DNA of 64,000 nucleotides from a virus. Every line of letters begins with the position of its first letter. Position 1 is the stretch's first letter. Location: the IMG/VR virus record IMGVR_UViG_3300009093_000039, positions 62,001 through 126,000 of that record, one strand, 5' to 3'. Under the pieces are notes generated by a model that was given only the letters and a program-made list of their open reading frames with translations, did not search any database and was not told where the DNA came from. The position numbers and the translations under genes are program-made. This document shows, one piece after another, positions 8,221 to 16,211 of the stretch.

Positions 8221-8538
8221 ATGGACGTTCTGAACCTGAACAAGCACGCGGTGCCGGTCAAGCTGGTCACACCCGACGGCAAGGTCGACTACGCAACCGT
8301 GGCACCCAGCCGCCGCGTCACGATCCCGGACGGCTACAAGGTCAACACGAACTGGCTGAGTCAGCAAGGCTCCAAGGTCAAGACCTTCACCGACTCGAAG
8401 TCGGAGACCCCGATGGAAATCCCGCAGGCACCGATCAGCGACGCGGCCGCCGCAGCCTCGAAGTCGAGCGCGGCCGTGAAGATCACCGCGGTGGCCAAGG
8501 CTCCGGCTCCCGTCACCAACGACACGAAGGCTGAATAA
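8221..8538 (+). CDS. Small virion-region protein, unknown
   Basis: The 105-residue protein has a compact beta-rich first half (about 1-60: VPVKLVTPDGKVDYATVAPS) and an Ala/Ser/Lys-rich flexible tail. It sits two bases before the sheath gene. The aggacc ribosome site supports the ATG. A neck or tail accessory part is inferred from position only. Confidence 0.6.
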   Translation: MDVLNLNKHAVPVKLVTPDGKVDYATVAPSRRVTIPDGYKVNTNWLSQQGSKVKTFTDSKSETPMEIPQAPISDAAAAASKSSAAVKITAVAKAPAPVTNDTKAE

Positions 8539-8540
8539 TC

Positions 8541-10478
8541 ATGACCCAGCTCGTTTCCCGCGCATCGGACATCCGTGTCACCGAGATCAACCTCAGCTCC
8601 GTCATCACCAGCACGTCGGTCACGGTGGCTGCGGTCCCCGTGATCTCGAAGCAAGGTTCGACCCATCCCCTGCTGTTCACGAACGCTCGGGACTGGCTCG
8701 ACGAATACGGCAACCCGGACCCGTCGATCTCGATGACGGTCCAGGCCGGCCTGAACTACTTCACCGAAGGCAACCAGGCGTGGGGTCTGCGCGTCGTCGG
8801 CGCCGGTGCCGAATACGCCGGCGTGCTGATGTACGCCAACAGCTCGGGCACGACCGTGCTGAAGGGTCAGGTCACGGCCGACCCGCTGAACACGGACCTG
8901 AGCACCCTGGTGAGCCCGGGTGAAAAGGCCATCGCTCTGTTCTACCCGAACCGCGGTCCTGGCTCCTACGGCAACAACTACTCGATCGAAATCGCGACGG
9001 CGGCCGTGCAAGCCCCGACCGGCCTGGATGCCAACGCGCAGACCGGCAGCGGCTCGATGTCGCCTGCGACCTACACGTACCAAGTGTCGGCCCTGAGCCC
9101 GACCGGCGAATCGCTGGCCAGCTCGCAGGTGCAAGTGGTGCTGGGCGGCCTGTCGGTCCCGATCGCCTCCATCACCCTGACCTGGGATGCGGTCGACGGC
9201 GCCATCGGCTACAACCTGTACGGCCGTGCCACGGGCGGCACCTACGGTCTGGTGGCCACGGTCGGCGCCTCGACTCTGACGTTCGTGGATGACGGCACCG
9301 TCGTTCCCGACACTGGACACCAGCCGATCACGGACGGCGGCCTGGTCGTCGGCTCGGACGAGTTCATCGTCTACGTCACGGACAACACGCAGCCGAACCA
9401 AGGCGCGCTGGAAGCCTGGACCTGCACGCTCAAGCAGAAGATCGGGTCCGACGGCACGCAGCTGGAACTCGAGCACCACATCAACCCGTTCTCGTCCTAC
9501 ATCCAGGTGGTGTCGAACGTGCCGGCGCTGACGTCGGTGCCCGCAATCGGCAACGCAGGCCCGCAGGCCATGACCGGCGGCGCGTCGGGTTCGACCCCGA
9601 CCAGCTACCAGATCGCGGCTGCGATGCAGGTGTTCTCGAACAAGAGTCTGTACGGCACGAACGTGTTCGTGAACGCGGGTATCGCCGACCCGATCTACCA
9701 GCTGGCGATCGACTCGCTGGTGCAGGCCCGCGGCGATGCCGTGTCCCTGATCGACGTTCCCTCGGCCAGCCAGAAGTTCCAGGCTTCGATCGACTACCGC
9801 AACCTGAGCCTGAACCTCAACTCGACGTACAGCGCGCTGTTCGGTCCCGACCTGCTGCAGGCGGACCTCATCAACGGCATGCAGGTCTACAACCCGCCTT
9901 CGGGCTGGGCGGCTGCCCTGTGCGCGCGTACCGATCGCGTGGCGAACCCCGCGTACTCGATCGCCGGCCTGAACCGCGGCCTGCTGAACGTGCTGAAGCA
10001 GCGCTACGCCTACGATGACGGCGAAGCCACGGCCCTCTTCAACGCGCAGGTGTCCTACACCCGCACGTTCGTGGGTCAAGGCATCGCGCTGTGGGAGCAA
10101 CTGACGCTGGCGGGCCAGCAGTCGGCCCTGTCGTGGCTGTCGGTGCGTCGCATCACGAACGTCATCAAGGTCTCGCTGTACAAGTTCCTGCTGTACTCGC
10201 TGCAAGAGATGGACACGGACGCCGTCCGTCGCCAGATCATCAACAGCTGCAGCCAGTACCTGGATGCCGTGGTCCGTGCCAACGGCCTGAACTCGTACAC
10301 GGTCGAGTGCGACAACGGCAACAACAGCGCGGCGACGGCCAACGCAGGCGTGCTCGTGGTGACGGTGGTCCTCGTGCCGAACATCCCGATCCACGAGATC
10401 CAACTGCAGATCGTGATCTCGAAGCAGGGCGTGACGTTCAGCGAAACCCTGTCGCAGGTCAACGGCAACACGCAGTGA
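8541..10478 (+). CDS. Contractile tail sheath protein
   Basis: The 645-residue protein begins with the typical sheath N-terminus (SDIRVTEINLSS, then a strand and the linker to the inner domain). Its C-terminal part (about 470-630) has the conserved sheath core, with NPAYSIAGLNRG and YAYDDGEATALFNAQ, and a region contacting the tube. It forms the contracting outer sleeve that drives the tube into the host. Residues about 155-262 look like an inserted fibronectin type III-like domain (PTGLDANAQTGSG, YTYQVSALSPTGES, ITLTWDAVDGAIGYNLYGR), which the minimal sheath lacks. The next gene is the tube. Confidence 0.9.
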   Translation: MTQLVSRASDIRVTEINLSSVITSTSVTVAAVPVISKQGSTHPLLFTNARDWLDEYGNPDPSISMTVQAGLNYFTEGNQAWGLRVVGAGAEYAGVLMYANSSGTTVLKGQVTADPLNTDLSTLVSPGEKAIALFYPNRGPGSYGNNYSIEIATAAVQAPTGLDANAQTGSGSMSPATYTYQVSALSPTGESLASSQVQVVLGGLSVPIASITLTWDAVDGAIGYNLYGRATGGTYGLVATVGASTLTFVDDGTVVPDTGHQPITDGGLVVGSDEFIVYVTDNTQPNQGALEAWTCTLKQKIGSDGTQLELEHHINPFSSYIQVVSNVPALTSVPAIGNAGPQAMTGGASGSTPTSYQIAAAMQVFSNKSLYGTNVFVNAGIADPIYQLAIDSLVQARGDAVSLIDVPSASQKFQASIDYRNLSLNLNSTYSALFGPDLLQADLINGMQVYNPPSGWAAALCARTDRVANPAYSIAGLNRGLLNVLKQRYAYDDGEATALFNAQVSYTRTFVGQGIALWEQLTLAGQQSALSWLSVRRITNVIKVSLYKFLLYSLQEMDTDAVRRQIINSCSQYLDAVVRANGLNSYTVECDNGNNSAATANAGVLVVTVVLVPNIPIHEIQLQIVISKQGVTFSETLSQVNGNTQ

Positions 10479-10486
10479 TGAGCCCT

Positions 10487-10512
10487 GGCCGGTCCTTTGA
10501 TTAGGACCGGCC
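10487..10512 (+). terminator. Intercistronic hairpin between sheath and tube
   Basis: GGCCGGTCC pairs perfectly with GGACCGGCC around an 8-base loop, between the two tail genes. There is no T-run. It may give partial termination or RNA processing that sets the ratio of tube to sheath mRNA. Confidence 0.5.
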
Positions 10513-10535
10513 TCCAACTCTCTCAAGGAACAGAC

Positions 10536-11054
10536 ATGGCACGTACCAGCTACGACAACATCCAGAACCTGCCCGACGCCGCGCAGTCCTGGAACTTCGA
10601 CCTCTTCTTCCCCACGGTCCCGGGCACCTCCGGTATCGCGCGGTCGATGACGTACAAGTGCAAGACCACGGCCCTGCCTTCCAGCTCCATCGAACCCGTC
10701 GGCATCGAGCTGCACGGCATGAAGAAGCAGGAAGCCGGCCGTGCCACGTACCAGCACACGTTCAACGCCACGATCATGGAGACGGTCGACTACTCGACCT
10801 ACATGGCGATGCGCGCGTGGCGCGACTTCCAGCGCTCGTGGAAGAACAACACGGGCTCGAACTCGGCGGCCTACAAGGTCAACCTGGAGCTCGACGTCTA
10901 CGACAACGCCGGCGCCATCAGCCAGACGATGATCCTCGCTGGCTGCTTCATCACCGAAATCGCGGACGTGCAGTTCGACGGCGCGAGCTCGACGGTGATC
11001 GACCTGAGCCTCACGTTCAGCTTCGACTACATCAACGACGGCAACACGTTCTGA
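10536..11054 (+). CDS. Tail tube protein
   Basis: The 172-residue protein has the size and order of T4 gp19-like tube proteins: an N-terminal DLFFPTVPG segment, a central YKCKTTALPSSS region and a final run of beta strands ending LTFSFDYINDG. It would form the inner tail tube through which DNA passes. An in-frame start at 10497 lies inside the upstream hairpin; the ATG at 10536, preceded by caagga, is preferred. It lies directly downstream of the sheath gene. Confidence 0.85.
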   Translation: MARTSYDNIQNLPDAAQSWNFDLFFPTVPGTSGIARSMTYKCKTTALPSSSIEPVGIELHGMKKQEAGRATYQHTFNATIMETVDYSTYMAMRAWRDFQRSWKNNTGSNSAAYKVNLELDVYDNAGAISQTMILAGCFITEIADVQFDGASSTVIDLSLTFSFDYINDGNTF

Positions 11055-11062
11055 GGCCGATC

Positions 11063-11386
11063 ATGAAGTTGCACGCGAAGTCGCGGCTGCTGGCGTTGCA
11101 GGACCTCAAGACCCTGGGCCCGCGGCTGCTGGAAGTCCTGAAGGACACGTTCGAGACCGCTGACTTCGAGCTCACGCACAACGGGCGCCAGGAGATTAAG
11201 AGCAACGGCCGTCTCTCCGATGGCATGTTCAAGATCGGCGCCCGCGACCTGAACAAGCTGGTGTTCACCCACCTCGGCTACAAGATCGCGGACCACGGGT
11301 CCAAGATCACGTGGTCGAAGAAAGGCGAGCCCGGCTGGGTCATGGAGCACATCGGCGGCAAGGTCCACCTCCACGAGGAACTGTGA
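11063..11386 (+). CDS. Tagged small protein (MKLHAKSRL), unknown
   Basis: The 107-residue protein begins MKLHAKSRLLAL, one of the eight tagged proteins. The body is a small alpha/beta domain with GPRLLEVLKDTF and a C-terminal run rich in His, Lys and Gly. The ATG was chosen because it restores the tag; a longer in-frame reading upstream overlaps the tube gene. I infer packaging into the head by analogy with T4 internal proteins. Confidence 0.65.
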   Translation: MKLHAKSRLLALQDLKTLGPRLLEVLKDTFETADFELTHNGRQEIKSNGRLSDGMFKIGARDLNKLVFTHLGYKIADHGSKITWSKKGEPGWVMEHIGGKVHLHEEL

Positions 11387-11751
11387 TGAAGCTGCAGGCG
11401 AAGGCCAGACTGAGCTCGCTGATCTCCATCCTCGCCTCCGTCGTCAACACAACTGATCGGCCTCCGTCGACCTACATGGACGAAGCGGAGGCCGACCACC
11501 AGTTGCCGCGTGAAGACGAAGTCGACGATGAGTTGATCGGCAAGGGCATGGATGATGCCGACAACCCGGGTAACACCGGGTATCAGCCGGATGATGAGAA
11601 CCAGAACCTCATCAAGCAGAGTGACGCCGAGATCATGCACAGCGAACCCGGCCCCATCTCGATGGGCATGGGTCTCGGTGCTGGTCATCGACTTCTGTCG
11701 ACGGGTCCTCTGCAAGCCATGCCCGATCTCGGAGACTATCAGACCCTTTAA
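11386..11751 (+). CDS. Tagged acidic protein (MKLQAKARL), unknown
   Basis: The 121-residue protein begins MKLQAKARLSSL and shares one base with the upstream stop (TGATG). After about residue 30 it is Asp/Glu/Asn-rich and probably unstructured, ending in a Gly/Met-rich segment. It has no recognised domain. It belongs to the tagged set and may be internal to the head or removed during maturation. Confidence 0.6.
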   Translation: MKLQAKARLSSLISILASVVNTTDRPPSTYMDEAEADHQLPREDEVDDELIGKGMDDADNPGNTGYQPDDENQNLIKQSDAEIMHSEPGPISMGMGLGAGHRLLSTGPLQAMPDLGDYQTL

Positions 11752-11761
11752 GGAGGACACG

Positions 11762-12454
11762 ATGAGCGACCCCATCCAGTGTTTCATGCTCGAAGTCGTG
11801 GAGCGCGAGACCGCGTTCGTATGCGCTTCGCTGAAGAGCGAACTGCGCGGCGGCTCCGTTCCAGCCGAACAGCGAGCATGCCCGAAGATGCCCGGTCGCC
11901 TCCATCGTGCAGAGATCCAGGTGCCTGTCGGCTTCGGTCTCTCCAACGTCTTCACGGGCGCCGACGACACCCTCTACGTGCAGCTGAGTGACAAGCGCGT
12001 CCAGCTGTGCTGCGACGGCTGCGGCATGGCCTTCAAGGCTGACGAGTCGGACGCATGGTCTTCCCATCCGACTCGCTGGTACCGCAATCCGCGCACGGGC
12101 AAGGAAGGCTCGAACGCATATCAGGTGGGGTCACCTGGCGCCATCTACAGCGCGGACTGGCTCGACGATGAAGAGCACATGTCCGACCTGCTCAGCGACT
12201 ACTACCGTCAGCAGTGGCGCGGCAGGCGCAAGCCCCTGACGGTGGTGCTGCCCGACAACACGCACTGGGTCGTGGATCAGAAGTCCACGATCCGCGGTCA
12301 ACCGAATCAATGGGGTCCCGGCTGGACCATCACGGGCGATGCACCGTACCTGACTGCGAGCCCCAGCATCGACACGAACACGTACCACGGCTTCCTCCAG
12401 TCGGGTGTCCTCACCCCTGACCTCGAAGGTCGTACATACACAACCAGGACCTGA
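11762..12454 (+). CDS. Conserved phage hypothetical with CxxC motif
   Basis: The 230-residue protein starts at the ATG after aaggagg. C83-C84-x-x-C87 in LCCDGCGMAF looks like half a metal knuckle. The C-terminal half carries PLTVVLPDNTHWVVDQ and TASPSID followed by YHGFLQSGVLTPDLEGRTY. These are features I recall from a widespread family of uncharacterised phage proteins that often precede genes of unknown function. It lacks the N-terminal tag of its neighbours. Confidence 0.65.
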   Translation: MSDPIQCFMLEVVERETAFVCASLKSELRGGSVPAEQRACPKMPGRLHRAEIQVPVGFGLSNVFTGADDTLYVQLSDKRVQLCCDGCGMAFKADESDAWSSHPTRWYRNPRTGKEGSNAYQVGSPGAIYSADWLDDEEHMSDLLSDYYRQQWRGRRKPLTVVLPDNTHWVVDQKSTIRGQPNQWGPGWTITGDAPYLTASPSIDTNTYHGFLQSGVLTPDLEGRTYTTRT

Positions 12455-12456
12455 CG

Positions 12457-13308
12457 ATGAAGCTGCAAGCCAAGTCCCGTCTGTTGGCGTTCGCGCCAAC
12501 GTCCGAGCTGACCGATGTGATCCGCACGCGGGTCGCTGAAGCGCTCCACAAGGTGGGGCTCAAGGTGCAGCCGCAGCACAGCGCCGGGATCTACCCCACC
12601 ATCCTGTACTTCGACTTCGAGTCCAGCTCGTGGGCCATCTCCATCGGTGAGGTCCAGCATGGCGTGGCACAGCTCTTCGTCGAGACGCCACGCGAGATCA
12701 CGAACGAAGCGCTGCGGCTCTTCACTCGCACCAAGAGCTGGGACGGTGTGGAGGCTGCGAACGAGCTGGTTCGACGTTGCCTCGCGATCCTGAAGAAGAC
12801 GGGCATCCACTTCGAGCTCGAGCAGCCGAACGTGATTCACAAGCTGGTGACGATCGCCGGCACGTTCCCGGTCCCGAAGCAGCTGAAAGCCGCCAAGCAA
12901 CAGCTGGCTTACCACTTCACCGAAGGCAAGAACGTGCGCAAGATCGAGCGCGAAGGCCTGAAGCTGACGAAAGAAGGCCAGGGCCTGTGGAAGGGCAGCC
13001 TCAAGTACGGCAAGCCCTCGATCTTCCTGACGATGTCGAAGAAGCCCGAAGTCGTGTCCCAGGTCATGGGCATGCTGCTGTCCAAGCGCTGGTCGCTGGA
13101 GGAGTGGGGCGAGTTCGATGAGTCGAAACTTCGTGCTGTCAACGCGCAGTATCGTGCGGTCACGATCGATCTCGCGAAGGTCCCCGGCGCGGTGCTGTAC
13201 CAGGACGAGCTGGTCGATGAGCCGGAGTTCAAGTTCATCACCGTGCCCGTGCCGCCCGAAGCCATCGTCTCCTTTTTCATGGTCGAACCCAACTGGTGGA
13301 ATGCCTGA
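12457..13308 (+). CDS. Tagged protein with ADP-ribosyltransferase-like C-terminal domain
   Basis: The 283-residue protein begins MKLQAKSRLLAF, the clearest copy of the shared tag. Residues about 148-275 read like an ADP-ribosyltransferase fold: H153 in AYHFTEGKNVRKIEREGL, then the strand SIFLTMSKK (188-196), the strand YRAVTIDLAKVPGAVLYQDE (232-251) and E257 in EPEFKF before VPVPPEAI. This is the H-aromatic-E order of DarT/tRNA phosphotransferase-like families. Residues 20-140 are unassigned. A packaged, tagged ART would parallel T4 Alt. If the fold is wrong it remains a tagged unknown. Confidence 0.55.
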   Translation: MKLQAKSRLLAFAPTSELTDVIRTRVAEALHKVGLKVQPQHSAGIYPTILYFDFESSSWAISIGEVQHGVAQLFVETPREITNEALRLFTRTKSWDGVEAANELVRRCLAILKKTGIHFELEQPNVIHKLVTIAGTFPVPKQLKAAKQQLAYHFTEGKNVRKIEREGLKLTKEGQGLWKGSLKYGKPSIFLTMSKKPEVVSQVMGMLLSKRWSLEEWGEFDESKLRAVNAQYRAVTIDLAKVPGAVLYQDELVDEPEFKFITVPVPPEAIVSFFMVEPNWWNA

Positions 13309-13309
13309 G

Positions 13310-14290
13310 ATGAAACTCGAAGCTGAGACGCGCCTCATGCTCATGGAGGCGGCCGACGTCACCTATGAGAAGTACGCGACAGTGGTCGAAGCCCTGGCGC
13401 GTGATCCGCACGAGCTGCAAGCCTTCGAGTTCAAGGTGCCGGGTGCACTGAAGAAGCTGTGGTCCGAGCTGAAGGAAGTCGGAGCACTGCTGGCCGAGTC
13501 GGCTCACATCGGCTGGGACTCCATCGTCCAGGCCTTCAAAGAGAAGTCGGTGTTCCGACTCCTGAAGGGTGTGGGCTTCTCGATCGCCAAGCTACTCAAG
13601 GCCGTCAAGAAGGCGATGGCACTTCCGGCGACCGCGTTGTTCGCGGCCTTCGATGATCTGATCGAGACCTTCGGTTCCTCGAAGTTGATGCAGCATCTCG
13701 ATGTCCACGAGCGCGTGAAGAAGCTGGACGAAGTGATCCATCGCCACCCGGTGCTGACCAAGGTCACGGGTCTTGCAGTCGCAGGTTTCCTCGTGTGGGG
13801 ATTCCTTCACGCGTCGTCGACCGGTGACGCAGACTACGACCTGGGCATCGTCGACGCGGTCATCAACTGCGTCAAGGGTGACTACAGCCTGGCCGACATG
13901 TTCGCCTCCAAGCAGGGCCTGAAGGACATCAGTGTCCTGCTGTTCGGTCTCGCGTCCGGTGGTCTCGGCATCACGGCCTACGGCGCCTCTCATGTGGAAG
14001 GACTGCTGCACTTCCTCGGCTCCCACTCGGGCGACGCTGCATCCCTCATGGTCGCGCTCTTCTACGCGGCGGCAAAGAAGCTGCACCTCAAGATCAACTA
14101 CGAGCACATGCCGCAGCCGCTGCACGGCGCGCTCGTCATCGATCCGAAGGAGCCGCACGGTCGGACCCACAAGTGGTTCCACTCGCTGCCTGCCGAGGAT
14201 CGCAAGGCCTACATGAAGAAATACCCGGGTACGAAATTCGGGCGCGAGCACAAGCTCATCCTCCCCAAGCATCAAGGAGCACACAAGTGA
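13310..14290 (+). CDS. Tagged membrane-associated protein, unknown
   Basis: The 326-residue protein begins MKLEAETRLMLM, a weaker form of the tag; an ATG three codons earlier (MPE...) is also possible. Residues 45-120 form amphipathic Lys/Leu/Ala helices. There are likely membrane segments at about 150-168 (VTGLAVAGFLVWGFLH) and 203-225, and a further hydrophobic helix at 240-255. The end is basic and His/Lys-rich. A virion protein that inserts into the host membrane at DNA entry is one reading. The next gene overlaps its stop by four bases. Confidence 0.6.
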   Translation: MKLEAETRLMLMEAADVTYEKYATVVEALARDPHELQAFEFKVPGALKKLWSELKEVGALLAESAHIGWDSIVQAFKEKSVFRLLKGVGFSIAKLLKAVKKAMALPATALFAAFDDLIETFGSSKLMQHLDVHERVKKLDEVIHRHPVLTKVTGLAVAGFLVWGFLHASSTGDADYDLGIVDAVINCVKGDYSLADMFASKQGLKDISVLLFGLASGGLGITAYGASHVEGLLHFLGSHSGDAASLMVALFYAAAKKLHLKINYEHMPQPLHGALVIDPKEPHGRTHKWFHSLPAEDRKAYMKKYPGTKFGREHKLILPKHQGAHK

Positions 14291-14541
14291 CCAAGCTCAA
14301 GGCCATCTGGCTGGCTCTCAAGCACTACCTGTTCGGCGTCTTCATCTGCCTCGACTACCTGGCCAACGCCCTGTTCCTCCGCGGCAACCCGTGGGAGACG
14401 ATGTCGTCGGTGGCGTTCCGCAAGCACCGCGACAAGAAGAAGTTCGGGTTCATGATGTACATCATCAACGGCCTGGCCTTCTCCAGGACGCACTGCGCCG
14501 ACGCGTACAAGGCCGACCGCGACCGTCAGCTCCCGATCTGA
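14287..14541 (+). CDS. Small conserved phage membrane-like protein
   Basis: The 84-residue protein uses GTG overlapping the upstream stop (GTGA). It has a hydrophobic first half (IWLALKHYLFGVFICLDYLAN) and the pattern LANALFLRGNPWETMSS...HC, which I recall from short uncharacterised proteins of many phages. Its role is unknown; translational coupling to the membrane protein upstream suggests linked function. Confidence 0.6.
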   Translation: MTKLKAIWLALKHYLFGVFICLDYLANALFLRGNPWETMSSVAFRKHRDKKKFGFMMYIINGLAFSRTHCADAYKADRDRQLPI

Positions 14542-14547
14542 AGACCG

Positions 14548-14557
14548 CAATTTCATC
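14548..14557 (+). promoter_or_regulatory. Candidate late promoter element, copy 3
   Basis: CAATTTCATC sits within gaccgcaatttcat, identical over 14 bases to the copy near position 17. It is 70 bases before the gene at 14627. Confidence 0.45.
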
Positions 14558-14626
14558 GCGTACCAAGGCGACTCCCGTATCGGATAGCCTCTCATTCTGT
14601 CTAACCAGTCACAACGGAGAAACTCC

Positions 14627-15379
14627 ATGTCCGATTTCCAGACCAACACCGTCGCCATCACCGACTACCGCGTCAAGACCCCGACGCTGGCCAAGGTGAT
14701 CCTCAGCTACACCGGCAAGTTCGGCCGCGACTTCATGCACGACGAAGTCGCCCGCATCTTCGACAACCAGGTCTCGCTGGTCAAGTCGTCGGTGAAGAAG
14801 ATCAAGGAAGGCGTCGCCGTCGGCTTCGTCAAGGCGAACCGTGCGATCCGCGTCGTCACCGAGAAGGAGCTCAAGGCCAGCTACCGCGTCATGGGCTCGA
14901 ACATGCTCATGGACGACGCCGACAAGTCGCTGTGGGAAGTGCGCCAGGGTGCCGGCGGCAACAAGTTCCTCGCCCGCCACGGCCAGGAAGACCTGACGGC
15001 GCTGGTGCAGGCCTCGCGTCTCGCCCGTCCCGATGTCCCGCGCCTGTCGCAGCTGACCATCGCCAAGGCCGGCCGCAACGAGCTGGTGGCCTTCGTCGAC
15101 GCCGAAGGCGACGTCGATCACGGCTTCACCGTCGCGTCTTCGGACGACAAGGTCAAGGTCGTGTCGTTCGCGCGCAAGGCCGTGGCCACCGTCGACTACG
15201 ACAACGTGGTGTCCATCACCCCGGTGCAGATCGACGCCGGTGTCCACGCGGCTGTCATGGCGAGCCTGACGCCCGAGGAAAAGAAGGTGGCCAACGCCTA
15301 CTGGACGCGTCTCTACAGCTACGACCCCGAGTACATGCGCGAGACCATCCGCCAGGTCAACGAAGGCACGTTCGCCTGA
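14627..15379 (+). CDS. Probable virion structural protein
   Basis: The 250-residue protein is preceded by a candidate promoter and a strong acggaga ribosome site and followed by a terminator, so it forms its own transcription unit, as expected for an abundant product. It is mixed alpha/beta with GKFGRDFMHDEVARIF near the start and a helical C-terminus (LTPEEKKVANAYWTRLYSYD). I do not recognise the family. High expression and codon use like that of the capsid genes suggest a virion component. Confidence 0.6.
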   Translation: MSDFQTNTVAITDYRVKTPTLAKVILSYTGKFGRDFMHDEVARIFDNQVSLVKSSVKKIKEGVAVGFVKANRAIRVVTEKELKASYRVMGSNMLMDDADKSLWEVRQGAGGNKFLARHGQEDLTALVQASRLARPDVPRLSQLTIAKAGRNELVAFVDAEGDVDHGFTVASSDDKVKVVSFARKAVATVDYDNVVSITPVQIDAGVHAAVMASLTPEEKKVANAYWTRLYSYDPEYMRETIRQVNEGTFA

Positions 15380-15387
15380 TCTCCGAT

Positions 15388-15408
15388 GCGGGGCCCTAGC
15401 GGCCCCGC
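15388..15408 (+). terminator. GC-rich terminator hairpin
   Basis: GCGGGGCC and GGCCCCGC form a perfect 8-bp stem around CTAGC, nine bases after the stop codon, followed by TT. Confidence 0.65.
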
Positions 15409-15433
15409 TTCCACATCCGAAGCGGAGAACAGA

Positions 15434-15733
15434 ATGGAAATCCAACTGCAAGCGAAGGCGCGACTCTCGGCTTTCAAGATCATGGCCGACGACATGCCGG
15501 ATCACCTCAAGCACCTCGCGCAGTCGATGGCGCAGAAGCTGGGCGTCGGCCTCAAGGGCGTCGAGCGTCTCGGCACCGACGAAGCCGCGATCTACTTCGA
15601 GGCGCCGTTCAAGCCCGAGGCTCTGGAAAAGGTCCCGCACAAGGGACGCCAGTACTACCCGGACGGCAACGGCGAGTACCTGGAGATCGAGCACTGGTTC
15701 CAGAAGGAATCGATCCTCTACGTCGCGCTCTAA
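15434..15733 (+). CDS. Tagged small protein (IQLQAKARL), unknown
   Basis: The 99-residue protein begins MEIQLQAKARLSAF. It has a helical first half (MPDHLKHLAQSMAQKLGVGL) and a beta-rich second half. The ATG at 15434 was chosen because it gives the tag and follows gcggagaac. It is the seventh tagged protein along the window and lies directly before the eighth. Confidence 0.65.
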   Translation: MEIQLQAKARLSAFKIMADDMPDHLKHLAQSMAQKLGVGLKGVERLGTDEAAIYFEAPFKPEALEKVPHKGRQYYPDGNGEYLEIEHWFQKESILYVAL

Positions 15734-15743
15734 GGAGAACGAG

Positions 15744-16211
15744 ATGGACATCCAAGCGAAGGCCCGGCTGCAGGAAATGCAGCGACTCGAGGCCAAGCCG
15801 CAGGGTTCTGCCGAGGACGCGAAGGCGGCCGTCGAGCAGGCCTTCGCGTCCTCCGGTCTGAAGGTCAAGATCGAGGTCGATGCCTGGGGTGACCTGGCCT
15901 GTTCGTGCGAAGTCACGTTCGGCGAGAACCGAGTCGTCACGTTCGACATCAGTCTCAACGAAAAGGGCAAGGGTTCCAAGTCTCTCGACCTGGACTTCAG
16001 CGCCAAGCCGGAGCTGAGCTTCAGCGAGCACATGGAAGATGTGGTGTACGGCATCGACCAGAAGGAGATCGCTGACATCGGCAAGATCATCAACTACGCG
16101 GAAGGATTCGCGCAGCGGGTGGACAAGGAGGTCGAAGCCTACACCGCCTGGTGGATGAAGTTCAGCCTGGCGCTGCGCAAGCTCAACCAGTTGTCCGAGG
16201 ACAATAAGTGA
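15744..16211 (+). CDS. Tagged small protein (IQAKARL), unknown
   Basis: The 155-residue protein begins MDIQAKARLQEM and follows a strong aaggag site. Residues 25-115 look like a compact alpha/beta domain (LKVKIEVDAWGDLACSCEVTFG), followed by a helical C-terminus. It has no recognised family. It overlaps the next start by four bases. Confidence 0.65.
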   Translation: MDIQAKARLQEMQRLEAKPQGSAEDAKAAVEQAFASSGLKVKIEVDAWGDLACSCEVTFGENRVVTFDISLNEKGKGSKSLDLDFSAKPELSFSEHMEDVVYGIDQKEIADIGKIINYAEGFAQRVDKEVEAYTAWWMKFSLALRKLNQLSEDNK

